Of a DNA stretch of 58,067 bases, positions 33,362 through 42,879 are shown one piece after another. The first letter of the stretch is position 1; the number at the start of each line of letters is the position of its first letter. Location of the stretch: assembly GCA_002390205.1 (NCBI GenBank), contig DGOV01000079.1, positions 1-58,067 on the forward strand. Reading direction: 5' to 3'. Below the pieces are notes generated by a model. The model did no database searches, was not told where the DNA came from, and saw nothing but the letters and a program-made list of their open reading frames with translations. The position numbers and the translations under genes are program-made. The stretch comes from Proteobacteria bacterium UBA4457. GTDB lineage: Bacteria; Pseudomonadota; Gammaproteobacteria; Ga0077536.

Positions 33362-35165
33362 TTCTCTCCACCTGTTTTATAGTTTTTAAAAATTCATTAG
33401 CATCTACGAAGCCTATTATCCTTGATTCACTTACCTCTTTACCATCTTTAAAGAAGAGCACTGCCGGAGGTCCATACAACGTAAATTGAGACAAAAATTC
33501 CCTATCCATCTGATTGTTGTCTGTCACGTCAAATCTCAATAGTTGATTTTCGTTCAACCAAGTGCGCACCAGCGGCTGCTCAAATGTTTTCTTTTCTAAG
33601 TGCCGACACTCCACACACCAATCGGCATAGACATCCAAAATCACAATTTGATCGGTGTCAACTGAAGCATCAATAGCCGCTTGTAATTGAGTTAGTTCGG
33701 AAACAGACAGATAACGCACCTGATTTCGCTCGCTCTCCACAAGGTCTGATGAAGAAGTGAGGCTAGGCGATCCGTTCAAGTAAAAATAAAGGCTAAATCC
33801 GCAAATCATTACGTAACACGACATCACCAGCCATTTAAGTTGTGGACGGCGAGAAATTAAACGAGTTTTATGAATTATCAATCCAAACCATATCAGAAAT
33901 GCCAACAGCAACAAAAACCACAAAGAAAATAGTATGCTGGGGTGGGCAACTCTTTCTAAAAATACTATAGCCACAGATACAAAAATAAAACCAAAAAGCT
34001 GATTTATTCGCTCCATCCACCCACCCACTCTTGGCAGTATATAGCCGGCCGAGGCTCCTATGGCAATAAGTGGCACACCCATCCCAAGCCCCATCACAAA
34101 GAGAACAGCCCCACCCGTGATTGGTGACCCTGTTTGGCTAATAAAAGTCATTGCTGCAGCTAACGGCGGTGCCAAACACGGTCCTGCGATTAATGCGGAG
34201 ATCAATCCCATCATGAAAACTCCAAAGTAAGTCCCTGAAGTCTGTTTCCGACTTGCCGCGTCAAGCCGACGACTAATAAAAGAAGGGACTTGCAGTCTAA
34301 ACAGCCCAAACATGGAGCATGCCAGAATAACGAACACTAACGAAAAGAGAATCACAACCAAAGGCTTTTGAAAAGATAAATGAAAGCTGTACCCTAAAAA
34401 TCCTGCAGCCACCCCGATGAGAGAATACATCGATGCCATACCCAAAACGTAAAAAATGGACAAAGGTAAGGCCTTACTGTCTTCACCCGAGTGCGTCCGC
34501 CCAACTATAATACCCGACAAAATAGGAATCATAGGCAAAACACAGGGGGTAAAAGACAACAATAGGCCAAACACAAAAAAAGCAAACAAAACATAAAAAA
34601 ATGATTTCTGATGTAGTTGCGTCACAATTCTCTGCGTTATTGAAGAGCTCTTCTCCATTTGAGCGACACTATTGCTGCTAGTTTTCAATAAAACCATTCT
34701 CTTTGTAGGAGGGTAGCAAATCCCATTTTCAGCGCATCCCTGATAAGAAATTTCCGCCTCAAAAGTATCTTCGGGAGAGGAATTAGAAAAAGTTGGACTA
34801 AAAGCTAAGCTTTTGCGATAAATTTCAGATTCACCGAAAAATTCATCTTCCTTTAATTCGCCTAAAGGGAGCTGAAGGCTTAAAAGTTCTATTTTTTTAT
34901 TTAATGGATTTACACCGATTTTTTGTTTGTATATGTAGTATCCAGGTGCAATTTCAAAGTGTAGCGATGAGGCCTGGCTGTTAGACTGTTTAACTATCAA
35001 TCCAAAAGCCTTCTCCGGAGGCAAAAACTTACGCACAGACTTTTTTTCCTCTTGAAACGGCAGTTTTAATTCCGCTGCAAAAGACACATTGACCAAACTA
35101 ACTAATACCAACCCCACAATTGTATTTAGTAGGACAGAAAATAAATTCGATTTTTTAGCTTGCAT
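33351..35165 (-). CDS. dsbD: Thiol:disulfide interchange protein DsbD
   Basis: A 604-residue inner-membrane protein that passes electrons from cytosolic thioredoxin to periplasmic thiol proteins. A signal peptide ends in SFAAE. The alpha domain has the cysteine pair YQGCAENGICYPP, the membrane domain has SFTPCVLPMIPILSG and AGPCLAPPLAAAM, and the C-terminal gamma domain has DVYADWCVECRHLEKKTF. The frame is open to 35303, but the extra 46 residues precede the signal peptide and would overlap fxsA, so I chose the ATG at 35165. It leads the dsbD-tlpA-aroQ-acc run. Confidence 0.95.
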   Translation of the reverse strand: MQAKKSNLFSVLLNTIVGLVLVSLVNVSFAAELKLPFQEEKKSVRKFLPPEKAFGLIVKQSNSQASSLHFEIAPGYYIYKQKIGVNPLNKKIELLSLQLPLGELKEDEFFGESEIYRKSLAFSPTFSNSSPEDTFEAEISYQGCAENGICYPPTKRMVLLKTSSNSVAQMEKSSSITQRIVTQLHQKSFFYVLFAFFVFGLLLSFTPCVLPMIPILSGIIVGRTHSGEDSKALPLSIFYVLGMASMYSLIGVAAGFLGYSFHLSFQKPLVVILFSLVFVILACSMFGLFRLQVPSFISRRLDAASRKQTSGTYFGVFMMGLISALIAGPCLAPPLAAAMTFISQTGSPITGGAVLFVMGLGMGVPLIAIGASAGYILPRVGGWMERINQLFGFIFVSVAIVFLERVAHPSILFSLWFLLLLAFLIWFGLIIHKTRLISRRPQLKWLVMSCYVMICGFSLYFYLNGSPSLTSSSDLVESERNQVRYLSVSELTQLQAAIDASVDTDQIVILDVYADWCVECRHLEKKTFEQPLVRTWLNENQLLRFDVTDNNQMDREFLSQFTLYGPPAVLFFKDGKEVSESRIIGFVDANEFLKTIKQVERSEN

Positions 35166-35202
35166 ATGCTTCGTATTTCTAAAAGAAAAGGAGATAGTAT
35201 AG

Positions 35203-35667
35203 GTGTCTAGTAAATTTAGCAGAAAACTTTTCATGAATCCTTTGCTTTTTATTCTCTTGTTGTTCATTGCTGTTCCATTAAGCGAGCTATTCTTGCTGAT
35301 CAAAATTGGTCATGTTATCGGGGCTATTCCCACAATAATGCTAGCTCTATTTACAGCCGGACTGGGCGTGATTTTAGTTAGAAGAGAGGGCGTATCCGTC
35401 TTGGCAAAGATCAATGCGTCTTTTCTAAACAGAGAAGCTCCTACAGTTGCCGTTTTAGAAGCCTTTATTCTACTGATTTCGGGACTGTTTTTATTGACCC
35501 CAGGTTTTATCACTGACGTTATTGGCTTTATATTTCTGTCTCCATTCCTCCGGCAAAGGGCATCCATGCATTTCGCCAGCAAATTTGGCCGTCACAATCA
35601 GCCGGCGGGTAATTCCTCGACTACTACCCACACAATAGAAGGGAACTACAAAGTTGAAGATGACTAG
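35203..35667 (+). CDS. fxsA: FxsA family cytoplasmic membrane protein
   Basis: A 154-residue small membrane protein. LFIAVPLSELFLLIKIGHVIGAIPTIMLALFTAGLGVILVRREG and LFLLTPGFITDVIGFIFLSPFLRQ are the FxsA signatures, with about three membrane segments. In E. coli the family was linked to phage T7 exclusion when overproduced; its normal role is unknown. The start is GTG at 35203, with AAGGAG nine bases upstream, or less likely the ATG at 35233. It is divergent from dsbD (37 bases) and its stop is one base from the convergent aminotransferase. The groESL genes often found beside fxsA are absent. Confidence 0.92.
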   Translation: MSSKFSRKLFMNPLLFILLLFIAVPLSELFLLIKIGHVIGAIPTIMLALFTAGLGVILVRREGVSVLAKINASFLNREAPTVAVLEAFILLISGLFLLTPGFITDVIGFIFLSPFLRQRASMHFASKFGRHNQPAGNSSTTTHTIEGNYKVEDD

Positions 35668-35668
35668 A

Positions 35669-36820
35669 CTATAGAGAACACAATAGTTTTGCCGCACTGG
35701 CCAAAGTGTCATCTTCTTTACAAAAGCAAAATCTTACCACCCGACTACTTTCGCTGTCCGGATCATCAAAGAAGACCGAGATCGGAATTGCCGCAACCCC
35801 TACCTCTTGAGTCAAATATTCTACAAACGCCTTATCTGGGACGTCCGCAATCCGTGAGTAGTCTGCTAATTGAAAAAAAGTACCTTTGCTGGGCTTGATA
35901 ATAAAGCGCGACTCCTTCAGTGCAGAACAAAAAATATCTCTTTTCTTCTCGTAGAAACTCGGCAAGCTTTGTAAATGCTCCGGATTGGAGGCCATATAAT
36001 CAGCTAGCGCGAATTGCACCGGCGTAAATGCTACAAAAGTTACGAATTGATGGACCGCTCTGAGTTCTTTAGTAAGTAATGCTGAAGCCACCACATACCC
36101 AGTTTTCCATCCGGTCGCATGGAAGGATTTACCAAAGGAGAATACCGCGAATGAGCGGGCCGCTAATTTAGGGCTAGATAAGACACTCTTGTGCTTTTTT
36201 CCATCAAACACAAAGTGCTCATACACTTCATCAGAAATTACGACTAGATCATATTTAACAGCAATTTCTTCAAGCTGCATCATATCATCATCTGACATAA
36301 TTGAGCCCGTTGGATTATGTGGGAAGTTAACTATTATGACCTTACTCTTTGAGCTTATGGCGCTCTCAACCTGCCGCCAATCAATTGAATACTCAGGGGA
36401 GTAAAGCTTTAAATGTATCGGAACACCGCCGGAGAGCCGCACAGCTGGATCGTAGCAGTCGTAAACCGGATCAAACATAATAACCTCATCGCCCGGTTGA
36501 ACAATTGCTGTAATAGCGCAATAAATTGCTTCCGTGGCTCCAGGCGTAATCGTTACTTCAGTATCCCAGTTTACATCACGGTCATAATATTCTTTTATCT
36601 TGAAAGCACATTGCTGTCGCAAGGCTGCAATCCCTGCAAGAGGGGCATACTGATTATGTCCGTTATTGACATGCCAATTTAACCTTTCTTTAAGCGCTAG
36701 AGGAGGATCGTAATCTGGATAGCCCTGAGATAGGTTTATAGCTTTATAATCTTCCGCCATCTGGGACATAATGGTAAAGATAGTAGTACCCACATCAGGC
36801 AACTTGCTTATAAAATTCAT
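35669..36820 (-). CDS. Class I/II PLP aminotransferase, methionine-aminotransferase-like
   Basis: A 383-residue fold-type I aminotransferase. INLSQGYPDYDPP, YAPLAGIAALRQ, VTITPGATEAIYCAI, VNFPHNPTG, VISDEVYEHFVFDG and the PLP lysine in SFGKSFHATGWKTGY are present. HNQYAPLAG and the FHATGWKTGY block resemble E. coli YbdL, a methionine aminotransferase of the kynurenine-aminotransferase group, so 2-oxo acid transamination of methionine or aromatic residues is likely. It is a single leftward gene; convergent with fxsA and divergent from ilvE. Confidence 0.88.
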   Translation of the reverse strand: MNFISKLPDVGTTIFTIMSQMAEDYKAINLSQGYPDYDPPLALKERLNWHVNNGHNQYAPLAGIAALRQQCAFKIKEYYDRDVNWDTEVTITPGATEAIYCAITAIVQPGDEVIMFDPVYDCYDPAVRLSGGVPIHLKLYSPEYSIDWRQVESAISSKSKVIIVNFPHNPTGSIMSDDDMMQLEEIAVKYDLVVISDEVYEHFVFDGKKHKSVLSSPKLAARSFAVFSFGKSFHATGWKTGYVVASALLTKELRAVHQFVTFVAFTPVQFALADYMASNPEHLQSLPSFYEKKRDIFCSALKESRFIIKPSKGTFFQLADYSRIADVPDKAFVEYLTQEVGVAAIPISVFFDDPDSESSRVVRFCFCKEDDTLASAAKLLCSL

Positions 36821-36993
36821 TTTACAATTATACGCTGTGTTTTTCGCAGGCTAAACATAAAAATAATGTTTGAAAGAATCTATGATTACAGTACTACTAA
36901 GTCTCAAATTGTGATGCAATTCAACAAAGGTCGGTTACACTGACCACATTTGAGCAATCTACCCCAAAGGCAGAAACTTAGGAGCTTATTAGG

Positions 36994-37917
36994 ATGGACT
37001 ACAAGGATCGAGACGGTGTCATATGGATGGATGGGCAAATGGTTCCGTGGCGAGATGCAAACGTACATGTGCTTACTCATTCACTTCACTATGGTGTAGG
37101 TGCTTTCGAAGGGATCCGAGCTTACGAAACAAGTACTGGGACCGCTATCTTCCGCCTGAAAGAACATATCAAAAGACTTTATGACTCAGCTCATATCCTA
37201 GAAATGGCGATACCTTATGAAAAGCAAGTGATCGAAAACGCCTGCATACAGGCTGTTAAACTGAATAAACTCACTTCAGCCTATATCCGGCCATTGGTCT
37301 ATTATGGATCGGAGTCAGTAGGGCTTGGTGTTCAAGGTTTGTCTGTGCACGTCGCTATCGCGACTTGGTTCTGGGGCGCTTACCTTGGGGAGGAAGCTCT
37401 AGAAAAAGGCATTCGGATAAAAACGTCTTCGTACACTAGGCATTTAGTAAACAGCGTCATGTGTCGGGCAAAAGCAACCGGCAACTATATAAACTCTGTT
37501 CTCGCTCACCAAGAGGCTGCCAGAGACGGGTATGACGAAGCCTTGCTGTTGGATAATGAAGGAATGGTCGCCGAAGGGTCTGGGGAAAATATTTTCATCG
37601 TTCGAGATGGTGTAATCTTCACCCCTCAAATCGGTTCTTCTTTGGAAGGGATAACCCGTGCAACAATTTTAAAACTTGCTGATGACGAAGGCTTAAAGGT
37701 CGTTGAAAAACGCATTACCCGAGACGAAATCTATATCTCTGACGAAGCTTTTTTCACTGGCACGGCCGCAGAAGTTACCCCCATCTGGCAAATGGATAAT
37801 AGAACCATAGGCTCTGGTTCTCGAGGGCCGATAACCCAAAGACTACAAGATGCTTACCTCAAGCTCGTTACGGGGAAACGCAAAGACATCTCTAATTGGC
37901 TGACACCTATTGCTTAA
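36994..37917 (+). CDS. ilvE: Branched-chain amino acid aminotransferase
   Basis: A 307-residue fold-type IV PLP enzyme for the last step of leucine, isoleucine and valine synthesis. GVIWMDGQMVPWRDANVHVLTHSLHYGVGAFEGIRAYET, RPLVYYGSESVGL, the PLP lysine in CRAKATGNYINSVLA, DEALLLDNEGMVAEGSGENIFIV and FFTGTAAEVTPI are diagnostic. GGAG precedes the ATG. The ELM1-like gene starts nine bases downstream. In Pseudomonas ilvE likewise precedes lipopolysaccharide core genes. Confidence 0.97.
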   Translation: MDYKDRDGVIWMDGQMVPWRDANVHVLTHSLHYGVGAFEGIRAYETSTGTAIFRLKEHIKRLYDSAHILEMAIPYEKQVIENACIQAVKLNKLTSAYIRPLVYYGSESVGLGVQGLSVHVAIATWFWGAYLGEEALEKGIRIKTSSYTRHLVNSVMCRAKATGNYINSVLAHQEAARDGYDEALLLDNEGMVAEGSGENIFIVRDGVIFTPQIGSSLEGITRATILKLADDEGLKVVEKRITRDEIYISDEAFFTGTAAEVTPIWQMDNRTIGSGSRGPITQRLQDAYLKLVTGKRKDISNWLTPIA

Positions 37918-37926
37918 CCTGTCATT

Positions 37927-38853
37927 GTGAAAAACCTTCCCATTGTAATTTGGCAACTCTCTGACAAAAGACGCGGGCACGACCGGCAATCACTTGGCCT
38001 ATCAAACGCACTATCTAAGCTGATAACGGCGGAAACTCATATAGTCACTGTTGAGAGCTTTAAGCTGCTCAACCTACTGCGCCGCGGATTCTCTCCACCT
38101 CAAGAACTTCCACTTCCACATTTGATAATTGGAGCCGGGCACCAATGTCAAAATGCTCTCGTCAAAGCAAAAAAAACAGCTGGCGGTCTGTCAATTTGTC
38201 TTATGAAACCATCATTACCGAGAGCGTGGTTTGACCTCTGCATAATTCCTGAGCATGACAAGGTCTCTCGTCGCCAAAATACAATAGAAACGAAGGGGGT
38301 TCTAAATCCAGTCGTATCAAAAATAGCGCCGCCCTTAAATAATGGAGTGGTTTTAATCGGCGGCCCTTCCCGACATCATAACTGGGACGCTAACGATCTT
38401 GTCTCGCAAATACGAACTATAATAGAAGATGATAGTCACACTACTTGGACAATTGCTAATTCGCGCCGAACTCCGTCAGGCACTGCCAATCTGATCATGA
38501 ACGACCCTATACTTAAAGATAAGTTCTTCCAAATAGACGACCTCCCGTTGAACTGGATCGACCAGAAGATAGAGTCTTGCGGTCGGATCTGGGTCACTGC
38601 GGATAGCGTGTCCATGATTTTTGAAGCTCTTAGCACAAAAGCCAAAGTAGGCATTATAGACGTGCCCGCTAAACGCTCAGACCGAATCAATACTATTGCC
38701 CCTAACTTACAGAAACTGGGCTGGGTCTATCACGGAGATGCAAGTCCCGATATTCACCGACCCAACCTTAACGAAGCAAATCGTTGCGCAATGACAATAC
38801 TAAAACGCTGGCCTTCTCTCATGACAGCTAATTCAAATTCCTCCCTTCCATGA
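37927..38853 (+). CDS. ELM1-family (DUF1022) protein, putative glycosyltransferase-like
   Basis: A 308-residue protein of the family named after plant ELM1, a mitochondrial fission factor. VIWQLSDKRRGHDRQSLGLSNAL, LIIGAGHQCQNALVKAK, PRAWFDLCIIPEHD, VLIGGPSRHHNWD and VTADSVSMIFEALSTKAKVGIIDV are family blocks, and the fold resembles GT-B glycosyltransferases. The bacterial function is not established. The start is GTG nine bases after ilvE, and the stop overlaps the next glycosyltransferase by four bases. Its place at the head of a glycosyltransferase block suggests envelope polysaccharide synthesis. Confidence 0.87.
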   Translation: MKNLPIVIWQLSDKRRGHDRQSLGLSNALSKLITAETHIVTVESFKLLNLLRRGFSPPQELPLPHLIIGAGHQCQNALVKAKKTAGGLSICLMKPSLPRAWFDLCIIPEHDKVSRRQNTIETKGVLNPVVSKIAPPLNNGVVLIGGPSRHHNWDANDLVSQIRTIIEDDSHTTWTIANSRRTPSGTANLIMNDPILKDKFFQIDDLPLNWIDQKIESCGRIWVTADSVSMIFEALSTKAKVGIIDVPAKRSDRINTIAPNLQKLGWVYHGDASPDIHRPNLNEANRCAMTILKRWPSLMTANSNSSLP

Positions 38854-39989
38854 CCAAGAAATTAAACATCATCCAAATCCTACCTGAACTTGAGGTAGGT
38901 GGAGTAGAACGCGGCACCGTTCAAATAAGTAGAGCGCTTGTCAACCGAGGCCACACGGCGATTGTAATGTCAGGGGGAGGGCGTCTTGTCAAAGAACTTA
39001 ATGCATTAGGGGTTGAACATATAGAACTCCCTGTTGGGGCTAAAAAACTATCATCTGTTTTCTTAATTTATAAACTAGTGCGCACTTTTTTAAATAAGAA
39101 GATAGATATTGTTCATTCCCGATCTAGGCTGCCTTCTTGGCTGGTGTGGATTGCACTTAATTTTCTTTCTAAAAACAAGCGGCCTGTTTGGATCACAACC
39201 GTGCATGGACCATATAGTGTTAACGCATACAGCAGTATTATGATAAAAGGAGATCACGTCATAGCTGTATCGCATTTCATAGAACGTTACATCAAAAAAA
39301 ACTATAGCAAAGCTCATCAGAAAGATATCACCGTTATACCTCGAGGCATCGAAAAAGATCTTTACCGCAGAAGCTTTCGTCCTTCTGATGCCTGGATGGA
39401 CAACTGGCAACAGCAACTCAAGCACAATGCTGATGCAAAAATTTTGACGATCGCTGGACGATTGACACGGTGGAAAGGTCAATTAGACTTTATCCTAATA
39501 CTGGCTGGACTTAGAAAAAGAGGTGTGAATGCATTTGGACTAATCGTGGGTTCTGCACATAAAAACAATAAAGCTTATGAGGATGAGCTCAAAATTGCTG
39601 CGCAAACATACGGGGTCACTCCGTACCTCCTCTTTTTAGGATCGAGATCTGATCTCATGGAGATATTTTCAATCTCTGACTGCGCTTATTCTCTAGCCAA
39701 AAAGCCAGAGGCTTTTGGCCGAACTACAATCGAAGCACTTGCCCTTGGAACCCCCGTTATCGGCTACGATCACGGGGGAACATCAGAAATACTAGACGAT
39801 GTCTTTCCACGTGGAAAGGTTGCTTTGAATGACATCAACGCGGTAATTGATCGGACTATAGAGGTTCTAGCAAACCACCCGTTAATTACTGAAAGTCATC
39901 CCTATACCGTTGGAAGAATGGAACTCGCAACTCTCAGTTTGTACGAGCGCTCAACAACAAAAATCCTGATTTCTAAAAATGTCAGATAA
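38850..39989 (+). CDS. GT4-family glycosyltransferase
   Basis: A 379-residue GT-B glycosyltransferase. The N-terminal acceptor domain opens with IIQILPELEVGGVERGTVQISRALVNRGH and the C-terminal donor domain holds ILTIAGRLTRWKGQLDFI and the E-x7-E-type region KKPEAFGRTTIEALALGTPVIGYDHGGTSEIL. No signal peptide or membrane helix is evident, so it acts at the cytoplasmic face. It overlaps the ELM1-like gene by four bases and the next gene by 11. A role in lipopolysaccharide core assembly is inferred from neighbours; sugar and acceptor are unknown. Confidence 0.88.
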   Translation: MTKKLNIIQILPELEVGGVERGTVQISRALVNRGHTAIVMSGGGRLVKELNALGVEHIELPVGAKKLSSVFLIYKLVRTFLNKKIDIVHSRSRLPSWLVWIALNFLSKNKRPVWITTVHGPYSVNAYSSIMIKGDHVIAVSHFIERYIKKNYSKAHQKDITVIPRGIEKDLYRRSFRPSDAWMDNWQQQLKHNADAKILTIAGRLTRWKGQLDFILILAGLRKRGVNAFGLIVGSAHKNNKAYEDELKIAAQTYGVTPYLLFLGSRSDLMEIFSISDCAYSLAKKPEAFGRTTIEALALGTPVIGYDHGGTSEILDDVFPRGKVALNDINAVIDRTIEVLANHPLITESHPYTVGRMELATLSLYERSTTKILISKNVR

Positions 39990-40929
39990 AGTACTAATAA
40001 TAAAACTAGGGGCTTTAGGCGATATTGTGATGTCTACTCCATTAGTTTATGCCATAAAAAAGCATCATCCACGGAGCCAGACGGTCTTATTAACAGCAAT
40101 ACAATTTGGTTATGTCTTTGAAAATTTTGATGGGATTTCGATTAAGACTTTCGATCGTCACAGCCTGTATCGAACGTTAGAAATCGCGAAGTGGATCAGA
40201 TCAAACAATTTTACCCATATCTATGATCTTCAGGGTTCAAGACGAACTGGCATACTTACCCTTATGTCTAGAGCCACATTCCGGGTGGGAAACCACAATG
40301 CGCTCAGCTATACTCATTTCCCTGCAGCCCCATGGAAAGGACAACAGCATATTTTTGATAGGATGTGTCTTTTACTAAAAACCTGCGACATCAATGTCCA
40401 TGAGCGCCGGCCTATTCTAAAGGCATCTAAAGTCATAGAAAACAAAATTTCCTCGTGGCTTGAAACACACAGTTTAGATACCGACTCTTATGTCATTATG
40501 CATGCTGGCTCAAGCCCACTTAAACCGGAAAAACGTTGGCCTTATTTTTCAGCTCTTGCCCTATATTTCCAATCAAAGGATATAACCACAGTGTGGGTCG
40601 GAGCCACAGATGACGAGAGCCTTAATACTGCATTAAGTGAGGTAACTGGAGTCAATGCCTCAATGGCTTTTAATATATTCGAGTTGGCAGAGCTCGGGAG
40701 AAGAGCAAGGTTTGCTGTAACTAATGACTCAGGGCCCATGCATATCTTGGCAGCTGCAAATATCCCTATCTTCGGTATATTTGGCCCCACGGACTGGAGC
40801 CGAAACCATGCGTTAGGGCAGGAAGATAACGTTATCGCAACAACACGCACGAAACTGAACGAAACAAGCCTAACAGAACTGTCAGTTGAAACCGTAATTG
40901 ATGTAATCTCGTCAAAACTATTTTTGTAA
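39979..40929 (+). CDS. GT9-family (heptosyltransferase-like) glycosyltransferase
   Basis: A 316-residue member of the ADP-heptose:LPS heptosyltransferase family. VLIIKLGALGDIVMSTPLVYAIKKHHP is the N-terminal signature, HAGSSPLKPEKRWPYFSALA is the donor-binding start, and FAVTNDSGPMHILAAANIPIFGIFGPTDWSRN the C-terminal nucleotide-sugar block. Whether it is WaaC-, WaaF- or WaaQ-like cannot be settled by eye. It overlaps the previous gene by 11 bases and the convergent next gene by 12. Confidence 0.88.
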   Translation: MSDKVLIIKLGALGDIVMSTPLVYAIKKHHPRSQTVLLTAIQFGYVFENFDGISIKTFDRHSLYRTLEIAKWIRSNNFTHIYDLQGSRRTGILTLMSRATFRVGNHNALSYTHFPAAPWKGQQHIFDRMCLLLKTCDINVHERRPILKASKVIENKISSWLETHSLDTDSYVIMHAGSSPLKPEKRWPYFSALALYFQSKDITTVWVGATDDESLNTALSEVTGVNASMAFNIFELAELGRRARFAVTNDSGPMHILAAANIPIFGIFGPTDWSRNHALGQEDNVIATTRTKLNETSLTELSVETVIDVISSKLFL

Positions 40930-41955
40930 TAACCGCGCGTACAAAGACTCATATTGAGCAACAACAGATGAAGCCGAATAGTTCAGTTCGAAGCACTGCA
41001 ACGCTTTCGCAGCTTTCAAATGTCTGTCCTCAGAACGAATGGTATCAAGGATATCGTTGGCTAAACTGGTAGAGCTTTGTAGATCAGTAAAATAGCCCAT
41101 ATCGGAATCCAATATCTCCAGCGGCCCCTGCGTTTTACTAGCCAAAATCGGAACCCCAGATGCCATCGCTTCTAAAACAACGATCCCAAAAGGCTCGTCT
41201 CTTGAAGGCAAGATAAAAAGATCGCCATCCTTAAGAAATTGAGAGATATCGTCTACCCATCCAACCAAATTAACGACCTCGGTAAGCCCTAACCGGTCTA
41301 CTAATTTAACGAGCCGCTTTTCTTCTGGTCCACCGCCCCCTAAATCTAATGTGACCGCCTGGCCACTTTTTCGAACCAGATTAATAGCTTCTAACAATAA
41401 ATCAAAACCTTTTTTATGTACAAAACGACCTAGCGCTTTTATTTTGAATACGGTCGGCTGACTCCGCGTCCTGCGAGCAGAAGCTATAGCAATAGAACTG
41501 AAATTCGGGATCTTACATATCTTCGTTCTTGGTATGCCCCCCGCGATCAAATAAGCCTCCTGCGCCATTGTCGTGGGGACAAAACAGTTTACGTTCTTAT
41601 AATATTTTAAGTTAACTAGATTGTGTGTTTTTACTAAGAGTGGAATCCGATCTTTTTTTGAAGCCTTCCCCGCCAACATTGCAGCTCTAGCGAGGTGCGC
41701 GTGAATGATTACACCACCAAATTTTTCTGTCTCTTTGCCGATCGCTTTTACAACCCGCCAGTCCCAGGATCCTAAGCACGTTACTCCGACAGTTCTGAAC
41801 ATATTGTTTTCTTTTAGCTTGGGATAAAGAAATCCTCGCACATCAACGATGGTAAGGACTTCATGACCTCTAGAAACAAGATCCAGTGTTATATCAAGAA
41901 AGCTCCGTTCTGCTCCCCCAAACCCCCGCGCCAACATCACCTGTACTATCTTCAT
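40918..41955 (-). CDS. GT4-family glycosyltransferase
   Basis: A 345-residue GT-B enzyme. It starts IVQVMLARGFGGAERSFLDITLDLVSRGHEV. The donor domain has KALGRFVHKKGFDLLLEAI, LDLGGGGPEEKRL, and SRDEPFGIVVLEAMASGVPILASKTQGPLEIL, which carries the E-x7-E catalytic and donor region. It is encoded opposite to the first block and overlaps its last gene tail to tail. It lies three bases after the leftward GT9 gene, so the two form a second pair. Confidence 0.88.
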   Translation of the reverse strand: MKIVQVMLARGFGGAERSFLDITLDLVSRGHEVLTIVDVRGFLYPKLKENNMFRTVGVTCLGSWDWRVVKAIGKETEKFGGVIIHAHLARAAMLAGKASKKDRIPLLVKTHNLVNLKYYKNVNCFVPTTMAQEAYLIAGGIPRTKICKIPNFSSIAIASARRTRSQPTVFKIKALGRFVHKKGFDLLLEAINLVRKSGQAVTLDLGGGGPEEKRLVKLVDRLGLTEVVNLVGWVDDISQFLKDGDLFILPSRDEPFGIVVLEAMASGVPILASKTQGPLEILDSDMGYFTDLQSSTSLANDILDTIRSEDRHLKAAKALQCFELNYSASSVVAQYESLYARLLQK

Positions 41956-41957
41956 TT

Positions 41958-42860
41958 TTATCTCCCTTTCTTGAGATGGGGCAACATCGCTTCAAAAACA
42001 GAATCAGGAGTCAGCTTATCCAAATTATTTTCTGGCGCCACCAATACAAATGAAGTCATGCTGAGTGGCTTGTAACGATCTGGATTTCCTGGGCCAAAGA
42101 GAGTAAGTGTTGGCACGCTAAGCGAAGCAGCCAAATGCCCTAAGCCAGAATCATTGCCAATGAAAAAAGAAGATTGAGATAGCAGGACTTTAACTAAGCT
42201 GAGATTAGTTTTCCCCGTAAAGTCAAAGATCGGCGTAGTACTTTTTTCTGTTTCTTCCAGGCTATCACCTTCTATTCCAAGCAGTAAAACCGCATCAAAT
42301 TGACCATCTAATTTAAATATTAACTCACGATACCGGGATACTGCCCATTTTTTCCCTGGCCAATTTGCACCCGGCGCCACGGCCAGCCATCGCCCTTGTG
42401 GAATAATAGACACCGCGGCTCGCGCTTTTCGGGCTTCTTCTTGGTCAATGTAAATTTTACACAGCGGCGTTTTGAAGTCTTTATTAAGTAAAGGTAAAAT
42501 CGCACTCATATGCTCTTGCACAGAGTGCTGGGAAAAACCAGTTCGAGATCTCTTATAAAGACGTTTTTCCCCTCGCAAAAGTATTGGTATAAGGTTTGTT
42601 CTTAAATCAACAATGAGGTCATATTTTTGCCGCCTTAGCCTTCCGAGTAACCGCACGTTTTCCCACAAGGAAGCTTTTTTCCTACGATGATAAGTTACCC
42701 CCAAATAAGGGGCGCCTAGGAAAATCTCTGAAGACCTTTCGTCTCCGATAATATCAATTACAGAATTTGGGTATAGCTGATGCAAAGTCTCGAATACAGG
42801 CGTAGTCATCACTGCATCCCCGATATTGCTTAGGGTTACTACCAGAATCCGATCAAACAT
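41958..42860 (-). CDS. GT9-family (heptosyltransferase-like) glycosyltransferase
   Basis: A 300-residue heptosyltransferase-like protein. ILVVTLSNIGDAVMTTPVFETLHQLYP, VDLRTNLIPILLRG, VAPGANWPGKKWAVSRY and FFIGNDSGLGHLAASLSVPTLTLFGPGNPDRYKPL are the family blocks. It is followed closely by a GT4 gene on the same strand and preceded by mnmE (19 bases). A function in the lipopolysaccharide core is likely, with the exact linkage unknown. Confidence 0.88.
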   Translation of the reverse strand: MFDRILVVTLSNIGDAVMTTPVFETLHQLYPNSVIDIIGDERSSEIFLGAPYLGVTYHRRKKASLWENVRLLGRLRRQKYDLIVDLRTNLIPILLRGEKRLYKRSRTGFSQHSVQEHMSAILPLLNKDFKTPLCKIYIDQEEARKARAAVSIIPQGRWLAVAPGANWPGKKWAVSRYRELIFKLDGQFDAVLLLGIEGDSLEETEKSTTPIFDFTGKTNLSLVKVLLSQSSFFIGNDSGLGHLAASLSVPTLTLFGPGNPDRYKPLSMTSFVLVAPENNLDKLTPDSVFEAMLPHLKKGR

Positions 42861-42879
42861 TGGAGGGGCCGTTGCTGTC

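Noticed and set aside
35166..35303. Open frame extending dsbD by 46 codons
   Set aside because: It would place residues before a clear signal peptide and overlap the divergent fxsA start.
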